From contig JAJBVQ010000250.1 of NCBI GenBank assembly GCA_020859745.1, forward strand, positions 1 to 20,629: 20,629 nucleotides of DNA, read 5' to 3'. The position numbers and the translations under genes are program-made. The DNA is from Rikenellaceae bacterium. GTDB lineage: Bacteria; Bacteroidota; Bacteroidia; Bacteroidales; Rikenellaceae. Shown here in pieces: positions 8,901 through 15,969 of the stretch. The notes under the pieces are model-generated. The model was given only the letters and a program-made list of their open reading frames with translations. It was not told the origin of the DNA and ran no database searches. Position 1 is the stretch's first letter. Every line of letters begins with the position of its first letter.

Positions 8901-9196
8901 AGGCCCGTCTGCGCCCGATCCTGATGACGGTGCTGACCATGATCGTCGGGCTGTTCCCGCTGATGGTCGCCAGCGGCGTGGGCGCCAACGGTAACCGCTC
9001 GCTGGGCTCCGGTGTGATCGGCGGTATGACCATCGGTACGCTGGCCCTGCTCTTCATCGTCCCGTCCCTGTTCATCGCCTTCCAGTGGCTCCAGGAGAAG
9101 ATTCATCCCCTGCAGACCGAACCGACCGAAGACTGGCAGATCCAGGAGGAGATGGAAGAGACCGAAAAAGAATTGCACGACGCCGGCATCCAGTAA
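5999..9196 (+). CDS. RND multidrug efflux pump, HAE1 family (AcrB/MexB type)
   Basis: This is the inner-membrane proton/drug antiporter of the tripartite pump. Its 1065 residues match the family's usual size and its N-terminus (F-I-E-R-P-V-F-S-A-V-I-S) is canonical. Key proton-relay residues are present: adjacent Asp405-Asp406 in V-V-D-D-S-I-I-V-V-E of TM4, and Lys940 in L-L-A-K-T-A-I-L-L of TM10, so the pump should be functional. Two large periplasmic loops follow TM1 and TM7 as expected. After TM12 there is an acidic tail rich in Glu. Substrates cannot be told from the sequence; homologues export bile salts, dyes and antibiotics. It is translationally close to the adaptor (three-base gap) and 32 bases upstream of the channel gene. 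Confidence 0.96.
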   Translation: MNLRHFIERPVFSAVISITIVVVGIIGLFTLPVEQYPDIAPPTIQVSTNYFGASAETLQKSVIAPLEEAINGVEDMTYMTSTATNAGTVTITVYFKQGTDPDMAAVNVQNRVSRATGQLPAEVTQVGVTTSKRQTSMLQMFSLYSPDDSYDETFLANYMSINLKPEILRITGVGDMMIMGGDYSMRIWMKPDIMAQYNLIPSDVTKALSEQNIESATGSFGENSGETYQYTMKYRGRLIQPEEFGEIVIRSTEDGEVLKLKDIADIELGQESYDYHGSMDGHPGISCMIFQTAGSNATEVNQQIDKFLAEAAKSLPKGVELTQVMSANDFLFASIRNVVKTLFEAVILVILVVYVFLQDLRSTLVPLVGITVSLVGTFAFMAMAGFSINLITLFALVLVIGTVVDDSIIVVEAVQARFDVGYRSSYMASIDAMKGISGAVITSSLVFMAVFIPVSFMGGTSGTFYTQFGLTMAVAVGISAVNALTLSPALCALLLRPYLNEDGSQKNNFAARFRKAFNAAFNTLSEKYKKIVLTFVKHRWLTWGLLACSIVLLVVLMRSTKTSLVPEEDQGVLFVNVSTAAGNSLQTTDEIMNRIEKRLEGIPQILHLQKVSGYGLLAGQGSSFGMIIAKLKPWDERPEKSDNVQAVIGQIYGRTADIKDAQIFAIAPGMIPGYGMGNSLDVQMQDKTGGDVTTFFTTVQQYLAALNQRPEISMAYSTFDVRYPQWMVDVDAAKCKRAGITPDAVLSTMSGYYGGQYVSNFNRFSKVYRVMIQADPKYRLDKESLDNTFVRLSNGEMAPLSQFVTLTRTYGAETLSRFNMYNSIAVSAMPAEGYSSGDAIRAVEETAQAALPIGFGYDFGGITREESQQSGTTTIIFGICFLMVYLTLCALYESFVVPFAVLLAVPCGLMGTFLFAKMMGLENNIYLQVGLIMLIGLLAKTAILLTEYATERRHAGMSLTAAAVSAAKARLRPILMTVLTMIVGLFPLMVASGVGANGNRSLGSGVIGGMTIGTLALLFIVPSLFIAFQWLQEKIHPLQTEPTEDWQIQEEMEETEKELHDAGIQ

Positions 9197-9228
9197 GCCG
9201 GGGCGCCCAAACCAAGTAAATTCCAAGT

Positions 9229-10593
9229 ATGAAGAAGATCATCCTGATGTCGGCAGCTGCACTCGCCTTGAGCAGCTGCGGCATCTATAAAAAATACCAA
9301 CCCGCCACCACGGTTCCGGACGGGCTGTACGGCAGCGAGCTCTCCGCTTCCGCCGACACGGCCAATTTCGGGAACCTCTCGTGGAGAGAGGTCTTTACCG
9401 ACCCCTACCTGCAAACGCTGATCGACTCGGCGCTGGTGCGCAACACCGACATGCAGACGGCGCACCTGAAGGTGCAGGAGGCAGAGGCCACGCTGCTCTC
9501 GGCCCGGCTCTCTTACCTGCCTTCGCTGAACTTCACCCCGGAGGGGAAGGTCAGCAGCTTCGATACCAAGAAAGCCACGCAGACCTATTCGGTGCCCGTG
9601 GCGGCCAGCTGGGAGATCGACGTATTCGGCAAGCTCACCAATGCCAAACGCCGCGCCCAGGCAGGCTACGAACAGAGCAAAGAGTATGAGCAGGCGGTCA
9701 AGACGCAGCTGGTGGCCGGCGTGGCCAACACCTACTATACCCTGCTGATGCTCGACGCGCAGTACGAGATAGCGGTCGCCACGGAAGCGGCCTGGAAAGA
9801 GAGCGTCGCCGCCACCCGCGCCATGAAGAACGCGGGAATGGTGACCGAAGCGGCGCTGGCCCAGACCGAGGCTACCTACTACGGCATCTGTACGACGGTG
9901 CTCGACCTGAAAGAGCAGATCAACCAGGCCCAGAACACCATCTGCCTGCTGCTGGCCGAAACGCCCCACCCCATCGAACGGGGCAAGCTGGCGGGACAAC
10001 AGCTTACGGAGAGCTTCTCGGTGGGTATCCCGATCCAGATGCTCGCCAACCGGCCGGATGTGAGAAGCTCCGAACTGGCGCTGGCGCAGACCTTCTACTC
10101 CACCAATGCCGCACGGGCCGCTTTCTATCCGACCATCACCCTGGGTGGTAGCGCCGGATGGACCAACAGCGCCGGAAGCATGATCGTCAATCCGGGCAAG
10201 TTCCTCGCCTCGGCCGTAGCGTCGCTGACGCAGCCGCTGTTCAACCGGGGGGCCAATATCGCCCAGCTGAGGATCGCCAAGGCCCAGCAGGAGGAGGCTC
10301 GCCTGAACTTTGAGCAAACCCTGCTGAACGCCGGCACGGAGGTGAACGAAGCGCTGGAACAGTATCAGACTGCACGCAACAAAGCCGCTTACTACGAAAA
10401 GCAGGTGGCTTCGCTGGAGACTGCGGCACGCAGCACCCAGCTGCTGATGCAGCACGGCAACACCACCTACCTGGAGGTGCTGACGGCCCAGCAGACCCTG
10501 CTGACCGCCCGGCTGACCCATGTAGCCAACCGCTTTACGGAGATTCAGGGTGTAATTACGCTCTACCAGGCCCTGGGCGGGGGAAGGATGTAG
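9229..10593 (+). CDS. Outer-membrane efflux channel lipoprotein (OprM/NodT-type OMF)
   Basis: This is the TolC-like exit duct for the pump. The 454-residue product has a lipoprotein signal with lipobox L-S-S-C (Cys at residue 17). It has the repeated OEP architecture: two tandem halves with long Ala, Gln and Glu-rich helices. The first half has W-R-E-V-F-T-D-P-Y-L-Q-T-L-I near residue 52, a hallmark of the NodT/OprM group, and the second has N-R-P-D-V-R-S-S-E-L. The closing region (Y-L-E-V-L-T-A-Q-Q-T-L-L) is also typical. It is the last gene of the three-gene operon and is followed by a TetR remnant and a long hairpin. Confidence 0.94.
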   Translation: MKKIILMSAAALALSSCGIYKKYQPATTVPDGLYGSELSASADTANFGNLSWREVFTDPYLQTLIDSALVRNTDMQTAHLKVQEAEATLLSARLSYLPSLNFTPEGKVSSFDTKKATQTYSVPVAASWEIDVFGKLTNAKRRAQAGYEQSKEYEQAVKTQLVAGVANTYYTLLMLDAQYEIAVATEAAWKESVAATRAMKNAGMVTEAALAQTEATYYGICTTVLDLKEQINQAQNTICLLLAETPHPIERGKLAGQQLTESFSVGIPIQMLANRPDVRSSELALAQTFYSTNAARAAFYPTITLGGSAGWTNSAGSMIVNPGKFLASAVASLTQPLFNRGANIAQLRIAKAQQEEARLNFEQTLLNAGTEVNEALEQYQTARNKAAYYEKQVASLETAARSTQLLMQHGNTTYLEVLTAQQTLLTARLTHVANRFTEIQGVITLYQALGGGRM

Positions 10594-10642
10594 AGCCGGA
10601 ACGGCCGGAATGAAACGACCGGAATCGGCCCGCAGACAGATT

Positions 10643-10849
10643 ATGGACTAAGTCCGGCAGGAGATGTGCCGGTACAGAATCAGCAGGCTGACGATGGACG
10701 ACATCGCCAGGGGGATGAAGGTCTCCAAGCGCACCCTTTACCGACTTTTTTCCCGGAAAGCTGCCCTGATCCGCCTGTGCTTATCGGACATCGCCAGCGA
10801 AGCGCGGGATGCTTTTTACCGGAAGGGCGCGCCGCAGTGTGGCGGGTAA
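10643..10849 (+). pseudogene. TetR-family regulator remnant, HTH only
   Basis: About 60 codons encode a clear TetR-type helix-turn-helix: L-T-M-D-D-I-A-R-G-M, K-V-S-K-R-T-L-Y-R-L-F, then K-A-A-L-I-R-L-C-L. An ATG at 10643 in the same frame is followed two codons later by TAA (10649-10651); reading resumes at V-R-Q-E-M-C-R-Y-R-I-S-R. The segment between start and HTH is shorter than usual, suggesting a small deletion as well. The frame ends at TAA (10847-10849), well short of the ligand-binding domain; TetR proteins are normally about 190 residues. The position right after a tripartite RND operon is a common place for its repressor, so this is probably a decayed repressor of the pump. A short expressed HTH from the ATG at 10664 cannot be ruled out. 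Confidence 0.72.
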
Positions 10850-10899
10850 TAGGCGATGACACCGCCGACAGATGGTGATGCACGCAGTTTATGTAAATG

Positions 10900-10942
10900 A
10901 CCAGTCCCCGTTGCCCTTTTTCAAAGGGCAACGGGGACTGGT
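10900..10942. terminator. 20-bp perfect inverted repeat between convergent units
   Basis: Positions 10900-10919 pair perfectly with 10923-10942 across a 3-base loop (TTC). It lies between the efflux operon with its TetR remnant (plus strand) and the GH29 gene (minus strand, ending at 10963), where a bidirectional terminator is expected. Neither side has a clear U-run, so Rho-independent termination is not certain; it may also block exonucleases. The run AAAGGGCAACGGGG is also what a small mobile repeat arm could look like. Confidence 0.6.
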
Positions 10943-10962
10943 GCGTATAGGAGCGGTTGCCG

Positions 10963-12345
10963 TCAGTTCCGGGGGGCCATCCCCACGGGACTGTCGAACT
11001 TCAATTCGAGAATCCGCACAGGCTGTCCCGGCTGCACTTCGGGAAGCCCGAAGCGGGTTTTGGAACCGGCTGTAGTAAAGGGTATCTTTTTTCCGGACAA
11101 ACCGTCTTTGGCGGAGAGAAGGCGTTGGGCCGGAGCGGGTAGTTCGAGGGTCTGTACCGACGGGTCGGTAACGAGCAGCCACGCGCGTTTGCCGTTACGG
11201 GTGCTGACGCCGCCTTCAAAAGGATAGTACGGGCCGCCGCGCGTCCCGTAGACGGCGTCGCCGTGCGCTTTGAGCCACATGCCTAGGGTGTCCATCAGGG
11301 CGACCTGCCCCGGTTCGAACGTGCCGTCAGGGCGTGGGCCGAGGTTGATCATGTAATTCCCGTTGCTGCCGACGATCTGCACCATGTCGCGGATCAGCTC
11401 TTCGGCGGTCATCAGCCGCGGTTCGGGATTCCAGGACCACTGCGATTTGTCGAGAGTCACCCACGCCTGCCACGGGTGGTCGCCCCAGACGGTGACGTTG
11501 TTGCCCCGGCCCACGAGCCGCTCGCGATCCTGAAAGTCGCCGGCATATTTCGACCCGTCCATGTCGATGTGGTTGTCGGCCCCGGCCATCCGTCGCCCGA
11601 TGTCGACGCGGGTGTTGAGCAACACTTCGGGCTTAAGGGTATGGAAGCGGCGGTACATTTCCGATCCGACCTCGTGGGTGTAGGTACTGTCCCACTCGCC
11701 GTCGAACTGGATGAAGGCGAGGTCGTATTTGTCGATCAGCTCGCAGACTTGGTTGGCCATATACTCGAAATAGCGAACCGGATTCGGGCTGTCGGCCTGT
11801 TTCGGAAAGAGGGGGCCGGGGCCTCCATGGCTGTACGGGATCCAGTCAGGGTGGTACCAGTCGAGGTTGGAGTAGTAGGCGCCGAGCATGATCCCGTGGC
11901 GGTCGCAGGCTTTTTTCAGCTCGCCCATGATGTCGCGTTTGCCGGGGGTGTTTTCCATGTCGTATTCGGAGTAGTCGGAGAACCAGATGGAGAAGCCGTC
12001 GTGGTGCTTCGATGTTGGCGAGAGGTAGCGCATACCCCAGCGTTTCATTAGGCGGCACCACTCATCGGCATCGAACCGGTCGGGATTGAAACGGAGGTAA
12101 AGGCTGTCATAAACCGGAGTGGGCGTCTTTGTGCCGCGGCTCCAGCCGATCTCTTTGCCGCTCAGCGACGAAGGGCCCCAATGCACGCACATACCCACGC
12201 GCAGGTCTTGCCATTTCTTAAGGGCTTCGGCGGAGGTTTTCAGGTCGGGGTTCAGGTCGCCGCCGCCGCTGAGGACGGTCTGGGCCATAGCGCCGGGAAG
12301 CAGCCCTAAGGTTGCGGCGGCGAGCGATAATAAGGTCTTTTTCAT
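10963..12345 (-). CDS. Secreted alpha-L-fucosidase, GH29
   Basis: This is a retaining exo-fucosidase expected to remove alpha-L-fucose from glycan ends in the periplasm or at the surface. The 460-residue product has a Sec signal (about 1-21, ending A-M-A before Gln). The GH29 barrel shows V-H-W-G at 54-57, S-K-H-H-D-G-F at 112-118 (substrate-binding His pair) and F-I-Q-F-D-G-E-W at 211-218, where Asp215 is the likely nucleophile. A C-terminal beta-sandwich follows the barrel (from about residue 370). Total length fits the family. It is the last of three same-strand CAZyme genes, 192 bases after the propeller gene. The subfamily and linkage cannot be set from sequence alone. Confidence 0.92.
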   Translation of the reverse strand: MKKTLLSLAAATLGLLPGAMAQTVLSGGGDLNPDLKTSAEALKKWQDLRVGMCVHWGPSSLSGKEIGWSRGTKTPTPVYDSLYLRFNPDRFDADEWCRLMKRWGMRYLSPTSKHHDGFSIWFSDYSEYDMENTPGKRDIMGELKKACDRHGIMLGAYYSNLDWYHPDWIPYSHGGPGPLFPKQADSPNPVRYFEYMANQVCELIDKYDLAFIQFDGEWDSTYTHEVGSEMYRRFHTLKPEVLLNTRVDIGRRMAGADNHIDMDGSKYAGDFQDRERLVGRGNNVTVWGDHPWQAWVTLDKSQWSWNPEPRLMTAEELIRDMVQIVGSNGNYMINLGPRPDGTFEPGQVALMDTLGMWLKAHGDAVYGTRGGPYYPFEGGVSTRNGKRAWLLVTDPSVQTLELPAPAQRLLSAKDGLSGKKIPFTTAGSKTRFGLPEVQPGQPVRILELKFDSPVGMAPRN

Positions 12346-12537
12346 ATCGGTTTCGGGTAATTCGGGTTCTATTCTTTCCGGCCGAGCATTCAGCGAGGCT
12401 GTGCGGCGACCGGACCCGTTGGGTCTTCTGCTGACATTCGCATCGCAATTTGCATTGCCTGGCGGAAAGCCGCAATACTCCGCTGGCGCTCCGTTTGCGC
12501 CGATCCGCAGGCAGTCGCCGGAAAGATTAGCTCTGTT
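12346..12537. other. Spacer between CAZyme genes, possibly an intergenic repeat
   Basis: This 192-base spacer is long compared with the 20 bases separating the other two genes of the set. It contains small dyads, such as GGCGC (12485-12489) with GCGCC (12497-12501), and a GAGCATTCAGCGAG stretch near 12385 that resembles GAGCATAGCGAG near 20054. Short open frames cross it on both strands but show no recognisable protein. No terminator with a T-run is evident. Confidence 0.35.
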
Positions 12538-13743
12538 TTATTCCCTCTGGAGCGGAATCTGCACGTTGAACGAGCCGCCGTCCACACGCGGGTTCACTTC
12601 GTCAATGGCACACGCCGAGTAGAGCACCTGCGGCACCCCCTCCCCGTCCACGAGCAGCTGAGGCCGCTCCAGCCGCGCCGCTTTCAGGATAGCGCCGCCG
12701 GGCAGAACGAGTTGCTTTTTCATAAAGAGCGAATGCCGGGGCAGCTCCCACTGGATCCCGTCCCGGGACTGCATCACGGCCAGACACGGTTCGCCGCGGG
12801 TGAACGCCCCCGTGAAATCCTTGAACACGGCGTAAAAGCAGGTGTCCCGGCTGGAATACCAGACGTACGGGTCTTCGGCAGAGAGCCGCTTATCGCCTCC
12901 CCGGATCGTCAGCACTTCGCGGTCGAGCGGTGTGAACGGGCCGGCAGGCGAATCGCCGACGGCGACGCCGTGCACACCCCGCCAGGCCGGATCGTACAGG
13001 TTCCCTTTGAAATAGAGCAGGTATTTGCCGTCGCCCGGCCGGTACACCACCGACGGGTTGACAACGATGATGTTGTCCGGCATCGGCCGGGTGCCTTCCG
13101 GCGAAGGATCGACGATACGGTCGGGCTTGACGCGTGTGCGGGGTGCGAGCAGGGGCACGTTCGACCGTTCGAATTTTCCCGCCAGCAGGTCGGCGAACGA
13201 GTCGAAAACGATCACCCCGATCCGAAGCGACTGTTGGATACGATCCCGCAGCGGGAAAGTCCCGTCAGCCGAACGCACCCGGCCGTTCCCCGGGTCTACG
13301 CCACCGACGTAATAGAGATAATATTTATCCCCGAATTTCCTCACATGCGGGTTCATCACGGTCTGCGCGTCCCAGGCGGAACGGTCGGGACGGAAACCAT
13401 CCGGATTCAGGAAAAAACCCAGGTGCCGGAAACCGCCGTCGGGACGGTCGGAAACGGCCAGCCCCATTTTCGAGCCGAGCACCCAGGCCAGGTCGAACGG
13501 ATACTTTCCGGCGGGAGCCGCACTGAATACCATATAGTAACGTCCGTCCCCGCCCGGAACGACGGAGGCTCCCCAAACGAAATGGCCGGGCACCTGAAAG
13601 GCGCCTTCGCCGTTTACGACGGCTTGACCGTCGCGGCGGAACACACTGATCTCCGCAGGCTCGGCCCGGACACGGTAGGCTTGGGCCGTTGCGACATGAT
13701 ATCCGGTCAGGCTGACTATGGCCGCTAAAAGGAATGTTTTCAT
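12538..13743 (-). CDS. Secreted five-bladed beta-propeller glycoside hydrolase (GH43/GH117-like)
   Basis: The 401-residue product has a Sec signal (M-K-T-F-L-L-A-A..., cleaved near residue 22). Repeated blade patterns follow: H-F-V-W-G-A-S-V with Y-Y-M-V-F-S-A, W-D-A-Q-T-V-M-N-P-H-V with Y-Y-L-Y-Y-V-G-G, N-P-S-V-V-Y with Y-L-L-Y-F-K-G, A-E-D-P-Y-V-W-Y, and E-R-P-Q-L-L-V with V-L-Y-S-A. This is the fold of GH43, GH62, GH117 and related families, and similar proteins occur in Bacteroidetes glycan loci. Exact family and substrate are not assignable by eye. The ATG at 13743 was chosen over 13776 because it starts the signal peptide directly and avoids overlap with the upstream gene. It lies 20 bases after the beta-helix gene, so co-transcription is likely. 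Confidence 0.72.
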   Translation of the reverse strand: MKTFLLAAIVSLTGYHVATAQAYRVRAEPAEISVFRRDGQAVVNGEGAFQVPGHFVWGASVVPGGDGRYYMVFSAAPAGKYPFDLAWVLGSKMGLAVSDRPDGGFRHLGFFLNPDGFRPDRSAWDAQTVMNPHVRKFGDKYYLYYVGGVDPGNGRVRSADGTFPLRDRIQQSLRIGVIVFDSFADLLAGKFERSNVPLLAPRTRVKPDRIVDPSPEGTRPMPDNIIVVNPSVVYRPGDGKYLLYFKGNLYDPAWRGVHGVAVGDSPAGPFTPLDREVLTIRGGDKRLSAEDPYVWYSSRDTCFYAVFKDFTGAFTRGEPCLAVMQSRDGIQWELPRHSLFMKKQLVLPGGAILKAARLERPQLLVDGEGVPQVLYSACAIDEVNPRVDGGSFNVQIPLQRE

Positions 13744-13763
13744 GTTCTTTACGAAATAAACAC

Positions 13764-15881
13764 CTATAATCTGCATCCGATCCGGTCGAACGGGATCGGC
13801 GAGAAACCGCCGATCATCCGGTAAATCGGGGCATCGGGAACAAAACCCTTCATCGGATCGGCCGGGTCGGCGAATCCGGGATCTTCGCGGGTCACCCAGT
13901 TATTACTCCAATCCGCCCACGCCGGAGAACCGTTGAGGATCTTTCCGACCCGATAAAAGAGGTTTCCGGCGATCACGTTTCCACGGGGTATCCGGGGATC
14001 GCCCTCCCAGTACCGGGCCAGCTGCGGGTAGGCCGTGCTGTACGGCGACCGGTCATAGCGCACGGCCCGGAGCCGCACGTCGAAAATCCCCCCGCTGTCG
14101 GCCATCGCCCGGCCCCAGTTCTGCATCCGGTTGTCGATATGGACCGCCTGCGGCAGGTCGATGAAAAGGTTGTTCCGGTAAACATTGTCATGTCCGCCCC
14201 CGATCAGGACGGAACCGGAACCGGCCTTGTAATAGACGCATCCGAAGACCTCCATGCCGCAGGCGCCGTCGTCGTGGTAAGTGGCCGAAACGCGGTGCAC
14301 CGACGGCAAGTCATGGAAGTAGCAGTAACGCACCCGGTGGCCCCGCTCCGAAGGGTCGCGCCCGTAATACAAGGCTCCCTGGTCGTCCACCTCCCGGCAG
14401 ACATGGTGTATGTCACAGTATTCGACCGTATGGTCGTTGCCGTAGATAAGCACCGCCATGCTCGGCGCGTCGAAAATCTCGCAGTTCGCCGCCCGGTTCC
14501 CTACCCCGTCGATCCAGACGCCCGGTATATAAGATTTCTCGATCCGGTTGAAATCGTGGATGCGGCAATTCTCCGCGTAATTGTGCGCCGGAGTCAGTGT
14601 GGCCCGGTCGCCGCCGCCGATGCTGATCCCGCCGGCACCCATCCGGTAGATGTGGCAATTCCTCACCCCGTTGTGCGTCCCCGCGCGGCGGTTCAAAAGC
14701 CGTTCATCATAGAGCCGGCCGCCCAGGTTGCCGATCTGCCGGTAGCTTCCCTTACCCCCGAAACGCTCGTATCCGGGCGTTTCGGCTAATTTCTCGTCGC
14801 CGCGCCCGATGCAGACCCCGACGTATCCCAGATTGCGGATCACGCAGCTATCGACCAACACGCTGTCCGATTCCCCGATATAGACGCCCATCCCCCGGGA
14901 ATATTCGAGCGTAAAGCCGCGCAGCACGACGTTACTGCACCGCTCCACGGCGAACATCGGTGCTTCGAGCGTCGAAATGCGGATATCTTCCAAGGGCGTA
15001 TTCTCCGGGGGCAGAAAGTAGATCTTCCCGTTCACGGCGTCCAGGACATACTCTCCGGGACGGTCGATCTCTTCGGGCAGGTTCAGGGCGTACCACCGGC
15101 GGAACGGAGCGCCGCTCATGAAACCGTACCGGCTGGCGGCCGCGGCCGTGATCGTCCGGGCTGTCGTATCGATGCTTTTGACGGGGATCATGTCGTCCGA
15201 GTAACCCCAGGCGAAATAGCCCGCGATCCACATCCCCTCGGTCGATTTCCAGCGTGATGGCCGCTCTCCGCCATATTCGAACACCGGGTCGCCGATGCCG
15301 TATTTGTCCTCGCGGGGAATGTCGCCCGTACAGTGCACCCGGCCGATCGGCGCCATGGTGTCGTTGGGCCAGCGGGCCACCGTGAGCGGCTTGCCGTCGA
15401 TGAAAAGCTCGCTCCATGCGGGCAAAGAGGGATGGCCGAATCCTTTTCGGATCAGGCCGGAAAGTTCGATTCCCAACATGTTCGCGTCGATCACCCGGAC
15501 CCGGTCGCGCACTCCGGGCTGCAACCGTTCGCGGATCGCCGGATCGGTCACTTTATGCAGCCGGTGCGGCGCAACGGAACATGAACCGGTGAAAGACACC
15601 TGTTCCCCGCCGTACGGGGCGACGGTCAGGTTCCGCAGGCCGGCTATCTCCACGGTCTGCTCCAGCACGTAAGTGCCTCCCCGCAAAAGTATCTCGACGG
15701 TGTCGTGCGGGTAACGTGCGGCTTCGGCCAAGGCCCGTTCCAGCGTCCGGAACGGTCTGCCGGGGGTTCCCTGCGCGCGGTCGCTGCCGCGGGGAGAGAC
15801 GACCAGCGTTTGCCGCGCAGGCGCGGAGGCAACGGTAAAAAGAAAAACAAGAGAATAACAAAGGCGGGGAAAGAGGCCCAT
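13764..15881 (-). CDS. Secreted right-handed parallel beta-helix protein (GH141-like candidate)
   Basis: The 705-residue product begins with a Sec signal (about 1-22), so the ATG at 15881 is preferred although the frame extends to 16058. The N-terminal part shows V-V-S-P-R-G-S-D, G-T-P-G-R-P-F-R-T-L-E-R-A and L-L-R-G-G-T-Y-V-L, typical of the start of secreted beta-helix enzymes. L-F-I-D-G-K-P-L-T-V-A-R-W-P-N (near 175-190) resembles the corresponding segment in GH141-like proteins. From about residue 310 on, PbH1-type coils repeat (V-V-L-R-G-F-T-L-E-Y, then V-L-V-D-S-C-V-I-R-N-L). Candidate activities include a glycoside hydrolase or a lyase; I cannot fix the catalytic residues. It is the first gene of the CAZyme set and divergent from the hydrolase/glycosylase operon. 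Confidence 0.72.
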   Translation of the reverse strand: MGLFPRLCYSLVFLFTVASAPARQTLVVSPRGSDRAQGTPGRPFRTLERALAEAARYPHDTVEILLRGGTYVLEQTVEIAGLRNLTVAPYGGEQVSFTGSCSVAPHRLHKVTDPAIRERLQPGVRDRVRVIDANMLGIELSGLIRKGFGHPSLPAWSELFIDGKPLTVARWPNDTMAPIGRVHCTGDIPREDKYGIGDPVFEYGGERPSRWKSTEGMWIAGYFAWGYSDDMIPVKSIDTTARTITAAAASRYGFMSGAPFRRWYALNLPEEIDRPGEYVLDAVNGKIYFLPPENTPLEDIRISTLEAPMFAVERCSNVVLRGFTLEYSRGMGVYIGESDSVLVDSCVIRNLGYVGVCIGRGDEKLAETPGYERFGGKGSYRQIGNLGGRLYDERLLNRRAGTHNGVRNCHIYRMGAGGISIGGGDRATLTPAHNYAENCRIHDFNRIEKSYIPGVWIDGVGNRAANCEIFDAPSMAVLIYGNDHTVEYCDIHHVCREVDDQGALYYGRDPSERGHRVRYCYFHDLPSVHRVSATYHDDGACGMEVFGCVYYKAGSGSVLIGGGHDNVYRNNLFIDLPQAVHIDNRMQNWGRAMADSGGIFDVRLRAVRYDRSPYSTAYPQLARYWEGDPRIPRGNVIAGNLFYRVGKILNGSPAWADWSNNWVTREDPGFADPADPMKGFVPDAPIYRMIGGFSPIPFDRIGCRL

Positions 15882-15944
15882 AGTTGAAATTTTTTGTTGC
15901 AAGATATGAAAATTCATTTTACCGCGGACGCCGGGATAATTGGT

Positions 15945-15952
15945 TATCTTTA
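15945..15952 (+). promoter_or_regulatory. Candidate -7 element for the hydrolase operon
   Basis: TATCTTTA is one base off the Bacteroidetes -7 consensus TAnnTTTG and lies 17 bases before the ATG at 15970. No clear -33 box is seen. It sits in an 88-base divergent spacer shared with the beta-helix gene. Confidence 0.4.
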
Positions 15953-15969
15953 CGCAAATCCATCCGGTC

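Noticed and set aside
4853..9226. A 1457-codon open frame antisense to the efflux adaptor and pump genes
   Set aside because: The plus-strand genes match well-known families throughout. The antisense product is rich in His, Gln, Arg, Gly and Asp with no domain pattern, as expected from the complement of GC-rich codons.
9103..10521. A 472-codon antisense frame over the outer-membrane channel gene
   Set aside because: Same composition artefact; the plus-strand channel has a lipoprotein signal and full OEP domain order.
10850..10899. Remaining C-terminal part of the TetR gene
   Set aside because: No frame after 10849 encodes a TetR ligand-binding pattern; the sequence goes straight to the hairpin.
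12218..12587. Short open frames crossing the CAZyme spacer on the minus strand
   Set aside because: They overlap the GH29 signal-peptide region or the propeller C-terminus, are Arg-rich, and show no recognisable domain.
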